Assembly: GCF_014201375.1 (NCBI RefSeq)
Contig: NZ_JACHDZ010000001.1
Span: 909,206 to 973,205, forward strand
Length of the DNA stretch: 64,000 bases
Source: Tunturiibacter empetritectus
GTDB lineage: Bacteria > Acidobacteriota > Terriglobia > Terriglobales > Acidobacteriaceae
Direction of reading: 5' to 3'
This document shows, one piece after another, positions 34,413 through 45,438 of the stretch. The first letter of the stretch is position 1. Each line of letters begins with the position of its first letter. The position numbers and the translations under genes were made by a program. The notes beneath the pieces were generated by a model. It saw only the letters and a program-made list of their open reading frames with translations. It did not search any database and was not told the DNA's origin.

Positions 34413-34546
34413 GATTTGGGCGCTCTCTAAGCATAAATGGCGGAGAGGGCCTGTGGCCGGCGTCGAGGAGCGGGATTCAGAGAATCGGCTGAGGGATGTA
34501 ATCTGCTGGTGGTGGGATTTTTGCTCCCTGAGGTGATTTCAGAACC

Positions 34547-36109
34547 ATGCCTACGTTTGCCGCGATCGATATTGGGTCGAACTCTTGCCGGTTGAAGATA
34601 GCAACTGTTCAGATGCATCGGTTGAAGACTCTGCACGAGGACCGCGAGGTGACGCGGCTGGGGGAGAGTGTCTTTCAGACGGGTGTGATCTCTCCCGAAG
34701 CGATGGCGTCGACGATTCGCGCGCTGAAACGCTTCCATAAAGCGGTGCAGCTGCATGTGGTGGATAAGGTTCGTGTGGTGGCGACGAGTGCGATGCGTGA
34801 TGCGCGGAATGCCGCGGCGTTTACTGAGTGGGTGAAGGCGACGACGGGTTGGAATGTTGAGGTGATCTCGGGGCTCGAGGAAGGGCGGCTGATTCATCTG
34901 GGGGTGGTGACGCATGAGGTCGGGGCGCGGGGGCGGTGCCTGCTGATCGACCTGGGCGGCGGGAGCTGCGAGGTGACGCTGTCGGATGGCGGGCGGAACA
35001 AGTCGATGGTGAGTATGCCGCTGGGCGCGGTGAGGTTGCAGGAGGAGTTTCTGCGGACCGATCCTCCGTCGAAGGAGGATGTTGCGCGACTGAAGCAGTT
35101 TATCGACCGCGAGTTGAAGAGGGCGGAGAAGAAGCTGGGGACGCCGAGGGTGGGGCTGGTGATTGCGACGTCGGGGACGGCGTCGGCGCTGGCGGAGGCG
35201 AGTGGGCACGTTCGCAAGGGCAGGGTGGTGAAGAAGACGCTTGCCAAAAAGCGGCTGGAGCGCGTGGGTGCGCTGACTGCGGACACTCCGGATGTGCGAA
35301 GGCTGGCGGACCGGCTGGCGAAGATGAACAACGCCGAGCGGGAGGCGGTTCCGGGGATTGGGCCGCGGCGGTCGGAGATCATTATTGGCGGGTCGCTGGT
35401 GTATGCGAGCTTGCTGGAGAAGATGGGGTTGAAGGGCTTTCGCTACTCGCCGCTGGGGCTGCGGGATGGGATGCTGGCGCAGATGCTGGCGGAGGTGGAT
35501 CTGCGGACCTCAGTTCACCAGAAGATCGAAAGCGAGCGGTGGGCTGGCGTGCTGGAGGTCTGCGAGAGGTACGGGATTGAGCAGCGGCAGGTGGAGCCGG
35601 TGAGGCAACATGTGGTGGAGTTGTTCGACGCGCTGGCTCGGGTACATGAGCTGCCGGAGGAGTACAGGCTGTGGCTGGAGGCTGCGGCGATGATGCAGGA
35701 TGTCGGCAAGTTTATGAATCACCAGGGACACTACCGGCATACGCAGTACATCATTGCGAACTCGGAGATCTTCGGATTTTCGCCGGAGCAGCGAATGATC
35801 GTGAGCGCTGTTGCGCGGTACATGGGGAAGAGTCGGCCCGATGCGTTGGACCGGCCGATGCGGTGGATTCCTGTGGAAGAGCATATGAACGTTACGCGGG
35901 CTGTGGTGCTGCTGCGGCTGGCGGTGGCGCTGAATCAGGACCGGGCCAGTGCCGTGCTCCAGATGAAGACGCATGTGTACCCGAAACGGGTGCTGCTGGA
36001 GCTGGTGCCAGGGCGCGGCGGGGCGGAGCTGGAGGCGTGGTCGCTGAAGAAAGAGGCGGCTTACTTCCGAGAGGTCTTTCGGCGGGAGCTCTTCGTCGAG
36101 GTGGCGTAG
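34547..36109 (+). CDS. ppx: Ppx/GppA-family exopolyphosphatase with HD domain
   Basis: Cytoplasmic phosphatase of the ASKHA fold that hydrolyses polyphosphate and/or the pentaphosphate alarmone pppGpp. The 520-residue protein has the phosphate-1 motif AAIDIGSNSCRLKI (5-18), phosphate-2 LLIDLGGGSCEVTLS, and IATSGTASALAEASG for adenosine/nucleotide contact. A C-terminal HD-type region (about 330-500) contains QDVGKFMNHQGHYRHTQYII. The full length with the HD domain matches long Ppx/GppA proteins. Its 3' end overlaps the convergent sixA gene by 49 bases, so transcripts of the two would be antisense there. Confidence 0.93.
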   Translation: MPTFAAIDIGSNSCRLKIATVQMHRLKTLHEDREVTRLGESVFQTGVISPEAMASTIRALKRFHKAVQLHVVDKVRVVATSAMRDARNAAAFTEWVKATTGWNVEVISGLEEGRLIHLGVVTHEVGARGRCLLIDLGGGSCEVTLSDGGRNKSMVSMPLGAVRLQEEFLRTDPPSKEDVARLKQFIDRELKRAEKKLGTPRVGLVIATSGTASALAEASGHVRKGRVVKKTLAKKRLERVGALTADTPDVRRLADRLAKMNNAEREAVPGIGPRRSEIIIGGSLVYASLLEKMGLKGFRYSPLGLRDGMLAQMLAEVDLRTSVHQKIESERWAGVLEVCERYGIEQRQVEPVRQHVVELFDALARVHELPEEYRLWLEAAAMMQDVGKFMNHQGHYRHTQYIIANSEIFGFSPEQRMIVSAVARYMGKSRPDALDRPMRWIPVEEHMNVTRAVVLLRLAVALNQDRASAVLQMKTHVYPKRVLLELVPGRGGAELEAWSLKKEAAYFREVFRRELFVEVA

Positions 36110-36594
36110 AGGGCCCGGACGGTGCGGGGGTCCAACAGGGCTTGCAGGGTCGCCGGGCCTCGGGTGAGGACGACGCGGGCGATGGAGCCTTTGCGGAGCC
36201 GGATCCTGGCTTCGGGGTTGGTGGCGGGCACGAGAAGGGATCCAAGGAAGGTGGAGAGGTTGGGGTTATGGCCGACCACGAGTATGTTTTCGTAGCTGGC
36301 GAACTCGCGCAGGAGCTTCTGGAAGTCTTTGACGGTGGCAGAGGGGGAGAGTGATTCGGATTGCAGGATCTGGGCCTCGTAGCCGGTCTCGGTGCCGATC
36401 AAGGCGGCGGTCTGGAGACTGCGCTTGAGTGGACTCGAGACGATGAGGTCGAACTGGATGTTCAGTGCATTTAACACGTAGGCGAGTTGAAGGCTGTGCT
36501 TCTTCCCCTCTTTGTCTAGGGGACGTTTCACGTCGAGGAGTGGGTTTTTTCGACGAAGACCGGCGCTGGCGTGACGGAGGATATACAAATTCAT
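36061..36594 (-). CDS. sixA: Phosphohistidine phosphatase SixA
   Basis: A histidine-phosphatase-superfamily enzyme of 177 residues that removes phosphate from phosphohistidine proteins such as HPt domains. The catalytic RHG motif appears in SixA form as LRHASAG with His8. The second histidine is in VGHNPNLSTFL, and the arginine pair is in SSPLKRSLQTA. The C-terminal tail after about residue 160 is basic and Ser-rich (STKSSRRKTSRK), and its codons overlap the end of ppx. No strong ribosome binding site precedes the ATG at 36594. Confidence 0.9.
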   Translation of the reverse strand: MNLYILRHASAGLRRKNPLLDVKRPLDKEGKKHSLQLAYVLNALNIQFDLIVSSPLKRSLQTAALIGTETGYEAQILQSESLSPSATVKDFQKLLREFASYENILVVGHNPNLSTFLGSLLVPATNPEARIRLRKGSIARVVLTRGPATLQALLDPRTVRALYATSTKSSRRKTSRK

Positions 36595-36668
36595 AATCTA
36601 TTCACATTTTACCGCAGGCTTGTTTCTGGAGCATGGCCGGGCGGTGAACTTGTCGTGAGATCGCAGGA

Positions 36669-37781
36669 CTATTGCGGTGGTTTGGCTGGATCGTGATGGA
36701 AGACTCCCGGATCGGGCTCGTCTAGTGAAGGAGAGGCTGGCTCCGGGTTTGGGATGGGGTCAAGGGGCTGGGATGCCCGCGGTGTTTCGTGGGTCGAAGT
36801 CGGGGTTTGGGTGGAGATGGGGTGATTCGGGTGTAGAGGGTCGATGGGATTCACCTTGCCTACGACTGGAAGGATCGGCAAAGGGGAAGGGCGGAAGATG
36901 GGGTTTTGGAGGGCGAGCGAGGTTTCGGCGCCGCGCTGCCAGAAACGGGTGAAGAGGAAGAGGAAGAGTCCCAGCTGGGCGAGCACGATGGTGGGCCAGA
37001 CTCGCGGCTGCGCGAGCATGTGCATGGAGGTGCGGGCGGTGACGATGACGGCGGCTGCTCCAAGAAGGGTGAGGAAGAGGAAGATCGGCCACGCTTGAGA
37101 GAAGTGGGCGCGGACGGTTCGCCATGCGGGTGCGAGAGCGCGACGCACGCGGCGGTCGGGTTTGCCGTTGTGGCGCAGGTGTAGCCCTAACTGGACGGTG
37201 TAGACCTCGACGAGATCGAAGTAGAGACGAAGGATGGAGGCGACGAGGAAGATGAGAATGTAACCGGTTGAGGTCGCGAAGAAGGCGTGACGTCCGACAG
37301 CGTGCTTGTCCACGTGTTCGGCCCACTTGCCCTGAAGAAATACGAGAGGGCCGAGGATGAGCGCAGAGATGAGGATGGTGAGGATAGTGATGCGGACGAA
37401 TCTCCAGAAGTGGAGCAGGCCCAGATGGAGGAGAGTGCTGAGGCGGGCAGGTGCTTTGGTCTGGTAGCAGTACAGTGTTCCAGGGACGAGCAGGAAATAG
37501 ACGAGGAGATAAAGGGGGATGGATGAAAACGATCCGGCGGTGCTGCCGGAGGGGCCGTCTTGCAGGCGGAGTACAGTTTCAGCTCCTGCGCTGACGTCGA
37601 AGCCGCTTGTGAGTCTTTGAGCGGCGAGCGAGTGATCCATCATAGAGCTGAACTGGCTATGAAGGCGAACCGTGAAGATCAGTGCGAGGACAAGGTTGAA
37701 AGCGTAGGCCCAGAGAACGGTGGGGAATCGGCGCAGCGTGAGGAAGAGGCCGTGAAGAAAGATGTTGCGACGTTCGATCAT
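36669..37781 (-). CDS. Polytopic membrane protein of unknown function
   Basis: A 370-residue membrane protein with about six hydrophobic segments (near 18-38, 88-106, 128-150, 172-190, 235-252 and 260-278). A long Pro-rich cytoplasmic or periplasmic tail from about 300 to the end (PNHPISTQTPTSTHETP and similar) has no fold signal. I recognise no family. AGGAG lies eight bases before the ATG. It stands between sixA and the M1 peptidase on the same strand, 69 bases after the latter, so co-transcription is possible. Confidence 0.72.
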   Translation of the reverse strand: MIERRNIFLHGLFLTLRRFPTVLWAYAFNLVLALIFTVRLHSQFSSMMDHSLAAQRLTSGFDVSAGAETVLRLQDGPSGSTAGSFSSIPLYLLVYFLLVPGTLYCYQTKAPARLSTLLHLGLLHFWRFVRITILTILISALILGPLVFLQGKWAEHVDKHAVGRHAFFATSTGYILIFLVASILRLYFDLVEVYTVQLGLHLRHNGKPDRRVRRALAPAWRTVRAHFSQAWPIFLFLTLLGAAAVIVTARTSMHMLAQPRVWPTIVLAQLGLFLFLFTRFWQRGAETSLALQNPIFRPSPLPILPVVGKVNPIDPLHPNHPISTQTPTSTHETPRASQPLDPIPNPEPASPSLDEPDPGVFHHDPAKPPQ

Positions 37782-37849
37782 TTAGAGAGCTCCTGATTTG
37801 TGAGTGCGGGCGTTCAGGTTGGTCAGACAGTCAGTTTGAAAACCAGCAT

Positions 37850-39955
37850 TCATACGATCCAGGAGGCGAGTTGGGCTAAGAGTTGTTGGAGGCTGAGCCA
37901 GAGGTTGGAGAGTTTGCGTGCAGGGATCTTGTTGGTTGCGGTGGTGTAGCTGTTGTTGAAGAAGTTCTTGTCCAGGAGGACGGTGTGGTCGGGGTCGATC
38001 TCGACGTAGAGGATCTTTGCGTTGCGGGTGTAGTTGAATTTGGTCCAGCGATCGAGGCCGTCCCAGTGTTCGCGCAGACGCATGCCGTCGTCGAAGACGA
38101 TCTCGGCGGTGACAGGGAGGACAAAGTCGCCTTTGCGGCGGAGGTAGACGGTGGAGAGGTACTGAATCTGCTTTTTGTCTTTCGGTTCAGGAAGCCACCA
38201 CTTGAGGGGATCGGAGGAGACTTGATCGACGGCGTAGTCGAGCACCTGGGTTCCGTCGACGGCCTGGTTGAAGTACGGGCGCAGGCTTGAGATGGGTATG
38301 ACCTGAGAGGTGGCTGGAGCGTTGAAGATGGCGGCGAGGTCCGCCTGCGGAACGAGTGGAGTAGTGTCTGGGTGAGACGCCGTTTGAGTTGAGCGATTGA
38401 TAACGGTGCCTCCGATGGCAGTGGCGCGGCCGTTTTTGATGGCGACTTCTTCGATGGTGCGCAGGAAGTCCTCAGTGGTTGGATGGGTGAAGCGATAGCG
38501 CATGAAGTAGGTGCGCATGGCCTCGTCCATGGTGTCGCGACCGATGAGGCCTTCGAGGGTGGCGAGGAGTGTCGCCGATTTGCCGTAGGTGATGATGCCG
38601 TATGAGTTGGCGTCGTGGAACTTGAAGGCCCAGCGAGTGACGGGATCGAAGTCAGGCCTGCCGATGTATTCGAGCCGCTCATTTTCATAGTCACCCGCGT
38701 TGGCATAGGAGCGGTCGAAGAAGGAGGTGTTGGGGCCGAGGATGGCAGCGAGAACACTGACTTCGGTGTAGGAGTTGATGCCTTCGTCGAGCCACGCGTC
38801 TTCGAACTCGTTGGTGGCTACCATGCCGTACCAATATTGGTGGCCGAACTCATGTTCGGCGGCGATCTCGGTGATGTGGGTTGGGTCGTACCAGGAGGTG
38901 TCGCCGGTGAAGAGGGTGGGGTATTCCATGCCACCCATCTCGGAGTCGGGTTCGGGGTCGATGACGGTGACGATCTTGTAGGGGTATGGTCCGTAGCGCT
39001 GATCGAACTGGGCGAGGGTCTTTTGAATGATGTCGAGGTAGCGTGGACCGGCTTTAGGATGGGCAGCGAGGGCGAGGACGTGGATCTTTACCGGTCCGAG
39101 CGAGGAGAGATAGGTGCCGTCGGTGATGGTGAAGTTCGGGCTGGCTGCCCAGGCGAAGTCGCCGATGTCTTCGCCGTAGAAGGTGAGGGTTTTGGTGTTG
39201 TCGGGGTTGACGGCTTCGCCGACGGGAACTCCGCTGGCGCCGACGAGGTAGCGGCGGGGAAGGGTGAGGGAGACGCGGAAGGTGGCGAAGTCGGAGAAGA
39301 ACTCAGTGGTGGAGTGGTACTGATGGCAGTTCCAGGCACCCTGCCAGAAGACACCTGGCTTGGGATACCACTGGCCGCCCATGATGAAGTCTCGCTTCCA
39401 GCCGTTGCGCGCGACGGAGAGCGGGAAGACGTCGTGGAAGGCGAGGCGGAAGGTGATGGAGTCGTTGGGGGCGAGGGGATGGGGGAGGGTGAGTTCGGCT
39501 ACGGTGTGGTCTTCGGCGTTGTTGTCGTCGGGAGCGATGAAGTGCATGGCTGCGGTGAGGTCGCCGTAGCCGTCGGCCTCGATGTGGGAGATGGTGATGC
39601 TGCCTAGCTTCTCTGCGGGGTAGCTGCTCTCGTCTCCCGGGTCGCGGCCTCCGCCAGTGAAGTGAGTTTCGCGAGTGAAGGTCGACTCGGGACGGAATGC
39701 GTTGAGATAGAGATGAAAGGGGATGGAGGTGAGGGATTGGCCGGTGAGGTTTTTGTAGGTGAGGGTTTCGGTGGCGTCGAGAGTTTTTTTGCTGGTGTCG
39801 AGTTTGGCGTCGATGTTGTAGGCGACGACGCGGGTGGAGAATGGCTTGCCGTCGGGTGAGTTGGTGGCGATGCTGGGCTGGGAAGTTGTCTGAGCATGGA
39901 GGGCCAGGGGGAGGAAAAGCACGGCGGCGACGGGGAAGGAGTGGAGGCGCGGCAT
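37850..39955 (-). CDS. Exported M1-family metallopeptidase
   Basis: A zinc aminopeptidase-like protein of 701 residues with a signal peptide (MPRLHSFPVAAVLFLPLALHAQ). The gluzincin motif HEFGH is at 368-372, and the third zinc ligand Glu391 comes 18 residues later in WLDEG. The substrate-amino-terminus motif normally GxMEN is GGMEY at 341-345, so the Asn is replaced. Tyr and Asp/Glu residues in GIITYGKSATLL fit the catalytic tyrosine region. The C-terminal part is a beta-rich domain (PVTAEIVFDDGMRLREHWDG). It probably degrades peptides in the periplasm. Confidence 0.9.
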   Translation of the reverse strand: MPRLHSFPVAAVLFLPLALHAQTTSQPSIATNSPDGKPFSTRVVAYNIDAKLDTSKKTLDATETLTYKNLTGQSLTSIPFHLYLNAFRPESTFTRETHFTGGGRDPGDESSYPAEKLGSITISHIEADGYGDLTAAMHFIAPDDNNAEDHTVAELTLPHPLAPNDSITFRLAFHDVFPLSVARNGWKRDFIMGGQWYPKPGVFWQGAWNCHQYHSTTEFFSDFATFRVSLTLPRRYLVGASGVPVGEAVNPDNTKTLTFYGEDIGDFAWAASPNFTITDGTYLSSLGPVKIHVLALAAHPKAGPRYLDIIQKTLAQFDQRYGPYPYKIVTVIDPEPDSEMGGMEYPTLFTGDTSWYDPTHITEIAAEHEFGHQYWYGMVATNEFEDAWLDEGINSYTEVSVLAAILGPNTSFFDRSYANAGDYENERLEYIGRPDFDPVTRWAFKFHDANSYGIITYGKSATLLATLEGLIGRDTMDEAMRTYFMRYRFTHPTTEDFLRTIEEVAIKNGRATAIGGTVINRSTQTASHPDTTPLVPQADLAAIFNAPATSQVIPISSLRPYFNQAVDGTQVLDYAVDQVSSDPLKWWLPEPKDKKQIQYLSTVYLRRKGDFVLPVTAEIVFDDGMRLREHWDGLDRWTKFNYTRNAKILYVEIDPDHTVLLDKNFFNNSYTTATNKIPARKLSNLWLSLQQLLAQLASWIV

Positions 39956-40017
39956 ACGGGGATTGTAGGGTGGCTTGGGGTTTAGGCGAGAAAAATCTGC
40001 TTCATTTCCAGACGGGC

Positions 40018-40677
40018 CTATAGCGCAGAGGAGTTGAACTGCCAGAGTTCGGTGACCAGAAGGCCGGCGAGCCGATGCTGGTGAGCGATTCGGGTGAGGC
40101 CCGCCTGTTGAAGCGGAGTGGCGTGGTCGGGGAGTTTTGTTGTGCGGAGATTGGTAAGGATGCGGAAGGCGAGATAGAGGCTGCGGATGAGCGCCTTCGC
40201 AGGGAGTCGCATGAAGCCGGTTGGGATGTGGAAGTCGGAGATGAGCCAGAGAGCTTCGGGTGAGAGGGCTCGGGCGATGTGGTTGATGAGGGTTTCGAGG
40301 TCGGGTTGGGTGAGGCAGTCCAGGAAGAAGTGTGTGACGACAAGGTCATACGGGCCGTCGAGAGGACAGGTGAGAGCGTTGGCTTGGTGCGTGGTGAGGT
40401 GTGTGGAGGCGTTGGGAGCTAGTGATTCGCAGCGTTGACGGAGGAGTTGCAGCATGGTGGCGCTGGTGTCGACTGCATCGGCCTGGAGGTGAGGGTTTTG
40501 CGTGAGGAGTTCGGCAAGGAAGCGGCCGTCGCCATCGCCGAGGACGAGTGCTCGCTTACGCTTGAGGAGGCTTGGAAGGTAATGGAGGCGGCAGTGCTCG
40601 AGGGCGTGGCCGAGGGTGAGGTACTCCAGCCAGCGATAAGGGCGTGCTATGAGATCGAAGCTGGGTTGAGTGGGCAT
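40018..40677 (-). CDS. Class I SAM-dependent methyltransferase
   Basis: A 219-residue methyltransferase with motif I ALVLGDGDGRFLAEL (43-57), the acidic motif II in ADAVDTSATML and a DLVVTHFFLDCL motif IV region. This is the UbiE-like arrangement, but the substrate cannot be told. The start MPTQPSFDLIARPYRWLEYLT is typical of a group that acts near lipid or quinone metabolism. Its ATG overlaps the TAA of the upstream membrane-protein gene (TAATG), so the pair is translationally coupled and likely works together. Confidence 0.83.
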   Translation of the reverse strand: MPTQPSFDLIARPYRWLEYLTLGHALEHCRLHYLPSLLKRKRALVLGDGDGRFLAELLTQNPHLQADAVDTSATMLQLLRQRCESLAPNASTHLTTHQANALTCPLDGPYDLVVTHFFLDCLTQPDLETLINHIARALSPEALWLISDFHIPTGFMRLPAKALIRSLYLAFRILTNLRTTKLPDHATPLQQAGLTRIAHQHRLAGLLVTELWQFNSSAL

Positions 40678-41552
40678 TATCGGCGCAGGAAGGGGAGTAG
40701 AAGGAGAGGAGTGGTGAGGGCGAGGTCGGCGAGGCTTCGGAGGGTGAGGCGTGCTGTTTGATGACGGCGGCGGTTGAGAAGGAGAAGCGATGCGGCTGAG
40801 GCTGCGATCGCGCATGGTATTGGCCATGGAGCTTGATGGTCGAAGAAGGAAGTTGCGGCGCTGAGGAAGATGAGGCCGAAGGTGAGAGGCGGAAGGTTAT
40901 TAAGGGCCAGGCGAGTGAGTACATGTGCAGGATGACTTGAGTAGGGCGGGGTGCCGTGCTCCCAGGCGAAGATGAAGAGGCAGTTGAGGCTGCACAGGGC
41001 TGCGAAGAGAATCGCAAGCGGGAGCAGGGAGACGCGGAGGTCGGGACGGCGGGCGACGGTGGGAATGAAGGTGGCCGCGGCGAAGAAGAGGCCGACGGCG
41101 ATCTCCTTTGGGAGACGGTGAGCGTTGCTGGTGGCATGAATGAGGATGAAGTAACCGACGAGCAGGCCGCCCAGTATGAGGTAGAGGTGCATGGCTGCGG
41201 CTTCGAGATGGGGGAGAAGGATTGCGAGCGTGATGGAGGCTGTCATGATGCCGGCAAGGAATGCGCGGCGATGGCGATTGTGAAAGTAGTGACGTGCTTC
41301 GAGGTCTCCGTTGGTTATGGCTCCGATGAAGCGGGCATCGAGAAGGCGGTCGGCGGCGTAGAGCATCCAGACGGCGAGAAACATGGCAACGACGCTGATG
41401 GTGGGCAGGCGAAGATGATTGGCGGAGGCGACGAACCAGATCCAGAGAGAGGCAATGGTTGGGGCGTCGAGCGAGAGCAGATGCCAGAGCGCTAGGGGCG
41501 ATGTGTGAGGGGAGATCTGTTGACCCGGTGAGACTGGAGACGCTACCGCCAT
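40677..41552 (-). CDS. UbiA-like integral membrane protein
   Basis: A 291-residue protein with eight or nine hydrophobic segments. LYAADRLLDAR (about 64-74), before a basic loop ARHYFHNRHRR, resembles the first Asp-rich motif of UbiA-type prenyltransferases in place and spacing. HRLPKEIAVG (about 144-153) follows later. The second Asp-rich motif is not obvious, so the assignment is tentative and it may be a non-catalytic relative. The coupled methyltransferase gene downstream would suit a prenyl-lipid modification pathway, which is an inference. Confidence 0.6.
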   Translation of the reverse strand: MAVASPVSPGQQISPHTSPLALWHLLSLDAPTIASLWIWFVASANHLRLPTISVVAMFLAVWMLYAADRLLDARFIGAITNGDLEARHYFHNRHRRAFLAGIMTASITLAILLPHLEAAAMHLYLILGGLLVGYFILIHATSNAHRLPKEIAVGLFFAAATFIPTVARRPDLRVSLLPLAILFAALCSLNCLFIFAWEHGTPPYSSHPAHVLTRLALNNLPPLTFGLIFLSAATSFFDHQAPWPIPCAIAASAASLLLLNRRRHQTARLTLRSLADLALTTPLLLLPFLRR

Positions 41553-41597
41553 ATCTCTATCATGCGATATTTTCGCCCGGTTTGATCGGACAGGCGT

Positions 41598-42320
41598 ATG
41601 GTTTTAGCCATGCAAATACGCCTTATGTGCAACGTTGCGCTCTTTGCGCTGATGATGAGTCCGGCAGCCGATAACGGTGTGTCTCCAAAGCCGATGATGG
41701 GTGATGCATCTACACTGACGACGGAGCAGGCTTCCGGCGGATTGAAGGAGGCGCTGTCGCGTGGGGTGACCACGGCGGTGTCCGAGACTGGCAGGCCTGG
41801 AGGGTTTGAGAACAATCCGCTGATCAAGATCACGATGCCTGAGAAGCTGCGCACGGTCGAGAAGGGTCTGCGCGCGATTGGGATGGGCGCGAAGGTGGAT
41901 GAGTTCGAACACAGCATGAACGCTGCGGCGGAAGAGGCGGCACCGGCGGCGAAGTCGATCTTTATGGATGCGCTGAAGTCGATGAGCTTTGCAGACGCAA
42001 AGCAGATTGTGATGGGCGGCAATACGGCTGGGACCGATTACTTCAAGCGCACGACGTCGACGCAGGTATCGGAGGCATTCAAGCCCATCATCGAAAGGGA
42101 GATGGCGAAGACCGGCGTCACGGAGAAGTTCAACGCGATGATGGGGTCCGCGCCTCAGATGCCGTTCGGGAAGACGCCGTCGGTTGATATCAACGGCTAC
42201 GTTCTGGAGAAGAGCGTCGATGGGATGTTCACGATGATGGGTCAGGAAGAGGCGAAGATCCGCACGAATCCATCCGCTCAGGTGACTCCGTTGCTGAAGA
42301 GCGTGTTCGGCAAGTTTTGA
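41598..42320 (+). CDS. DUF4197-family exported protein
   Basis: A 240-residue protein with an N-terminal hydrophobic leader (IRLMCNVALFALMMSPA) and a single domain with the DUF4197 pattern: LKEALSRGVTTAVSETGRPGGF, NPLIKITMPEKLR, FMDALKSMSFADAKQIVMGGNTAGTDYFKRTT and NGYVLEKSVDGMFTMMGQEE. The family is periplasmic and of unknown function. It starts at ATG 41598 or, 12 bases on, at 41610. It is divergent from the UbiA-like gene with only 45 bases between, so both promoters must be compact or overlap the coding regions. Confidence 0.85.
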   Translation: MVLAMQIRLMCNVALFALMMSPAADNGVSPKPMMGDASTLTTEQASGGLKEALSRGVTTAVSETGRPGGFENNPLIKITMPEKLRTVEKGLRAIGMGAKVDEFEHSMNAAAEEAAPAAKSIFMDALKSMSFADAKQIVMGGNTAGTDYFKRTTSTQVSEAFKPIIEREMAKTGVTEKFNAMMGSAPQMPFGKTPSVDINGYVLEKSVDGMFTMMGQEEAKIRTNPSAQVTPLLKSVFGKF

Positions 42321-42344
42321 GATAAGGCGAGCGTTGCGAGATTG

Positions 42345-44141
<1,797 letters not shown>

Positions 44142-44310
44142 GACGGAACACCTCTGAGGCAGGGTTATTGGTTAAAAGCAGTACCGCGACGGTCGCGTCG
44201 GCTGGCTGCAGCTTGGTTGACAACTGTTATGCCTATGCGTTTCGGGCGATGAGCGACAGTCCGCGTGAATCTGCCGCCCCTGTTCTATAGCGTTAGATGC
44301 AAAGTTTTGT

Positions 44311-45438
44311 CTACTGTGGCGGCTGGTCTGCGGGCCTCGATTGCAGGTCCGGATTGGAGGTTGTGCTTTCGGTATTTTTTGTCGGAACCGAGAGAGACAA
44401 GGTGTTGGACAGGCGGAAACGGATGAGACTTTCAGAAGGGATTTGAACCTGCTCGCCACGGGTGATGGTGTTGGCACCTGCCCCGACGCCGCCGCCGGCA
44501 GCTGCACCGATGGCTGCTCCTTTGCCGCCGCCGAGGATGCCGCCAAGGATAGCACCAACAGCTGCCCCACCGCCGACCTTCTCGGCTGTATTTTTGCCGC
44601 GGCCTTTCCCTTCCACGCTGTAAGGCTCGGTGGTGATTGCGAGCTTTTCGCCGCGACGGTTGATGCTGATGAGTTCAACGGTGAGCAAGGAGCTGCCTTT
44701 GTAATGAGCTGCTTCCTGTACGGCAGAGACTCGGCCTGAGACGGGTGTTCCCTGACGGATGACGACGAGGCCGTCGATGATTACGTCTGTCGCGACGGTG
44801 CCGGAGAAGCTGTCGCCCTGCTGGGTGGTCGCGCTATCGAGCGTCTGATTGACGCGGACGGGGATCGTAGTATCCGGTGGCACGGTGATGTTACGGAACG
44901 CAGGAGGAGGTGGAGGCGGCGGAGGGGGCGGGGGGGGAAGTTCCTGCGGGGGCGGCGGGGCTACTGCTGCCTGTTGAACAGGCGCTTCAACGGGTGCGGA
45001 CTCGTGGACGACTGGGGCCGGCTTTGGCTTGGGAGTCGGCTTGGGAGCGGGAAGCTTCTTAGGAGCGACAGGTGAAGGAGGGGGCGGCGGAACGGCTGCG
45101 GCGGTGACAGCCGGTGTGGGAGTCTGCACGGCGAGATTATTGACTACGGTCTTGATGCCGGCGACTTGAGAGGCGTCGGCTGCGGCGAGGGATCGCGCTG
45201 CTTCGCTGCTGACGTTGCCGGTGAGGGTGGCTACACCGCTCTGGACCGTCGACTGGATGGATTCAGCGCTGAGGGCGCCGTCGCTGGAGATCCGGCTTTG
45301 CAGGGCTGCGGTCAGGCTGGCGTCGTCGGTAGGTGCTGCGGGTGCGGAACCTTTGCATCCAGAAAAGCCAAGATTGACGGCTAAAATCGTAGCGGCCAAA
45401 AGAGCGCGTGTGGCGGAGAGATGACGGTTGGCGTACAT
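44311..45438 (-). CDS. BON-domain lipoprotein with proline-rich linker
   Basis: A 375-residue envelope lipoprotein. The leader MYANRHLSATRALLAATILA ends in lipobox GFSGC with Cys28. A BON domain (about 40-100) with GVATLTGNVSSEAARSLAAADASQVAGI should bind phospholipid. A long proline-rich linker (about 110-185, with runs of up to a dozen prolines) may span the cell wall. The C-terminal domain has PVRVNQTLDSATTQQGDSF and a glycine-zipper segment (GGGAAVGAILGGILGGGKGA), which may insert in or contact a membrane. AAAGGGG lies before the ATG at 45438; a frame opening upstream of it is not supported. Confidence 0.82.
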   Translation of the reverse strand: MYANRHLSATRALLAATILAVNLGFSGCKGSAPAAPTDDASLTAALQSRISSDGALSAESIQSTVQSGVATLTGNVSSEAARSLAAADASQVAGIKTVVNNLAVQTPTPAVTAAAVPPPPPSPVAPKKLPAPKPTPKPKPAPVVHESAPVEAPVQQAAVAPPPPQELPPPPPPPPPPPPAFRNITVPPDTTIPVRVNQTLDSATTQQGDSFSGTVATDVIIDGLVVIRQGTPVSGRVSAVQEAAHYKGSSLLTVELISINRRGEKLAITTEPYSVEGKGRGKNTAEKVGGGAAVGAILGGILGGGKGAAIGAAAGGGVGAGANTITRGEQVQIPSESLIRFRLSNTLSLSVPTKNTESTTSNPDLQSRPADQPPQ

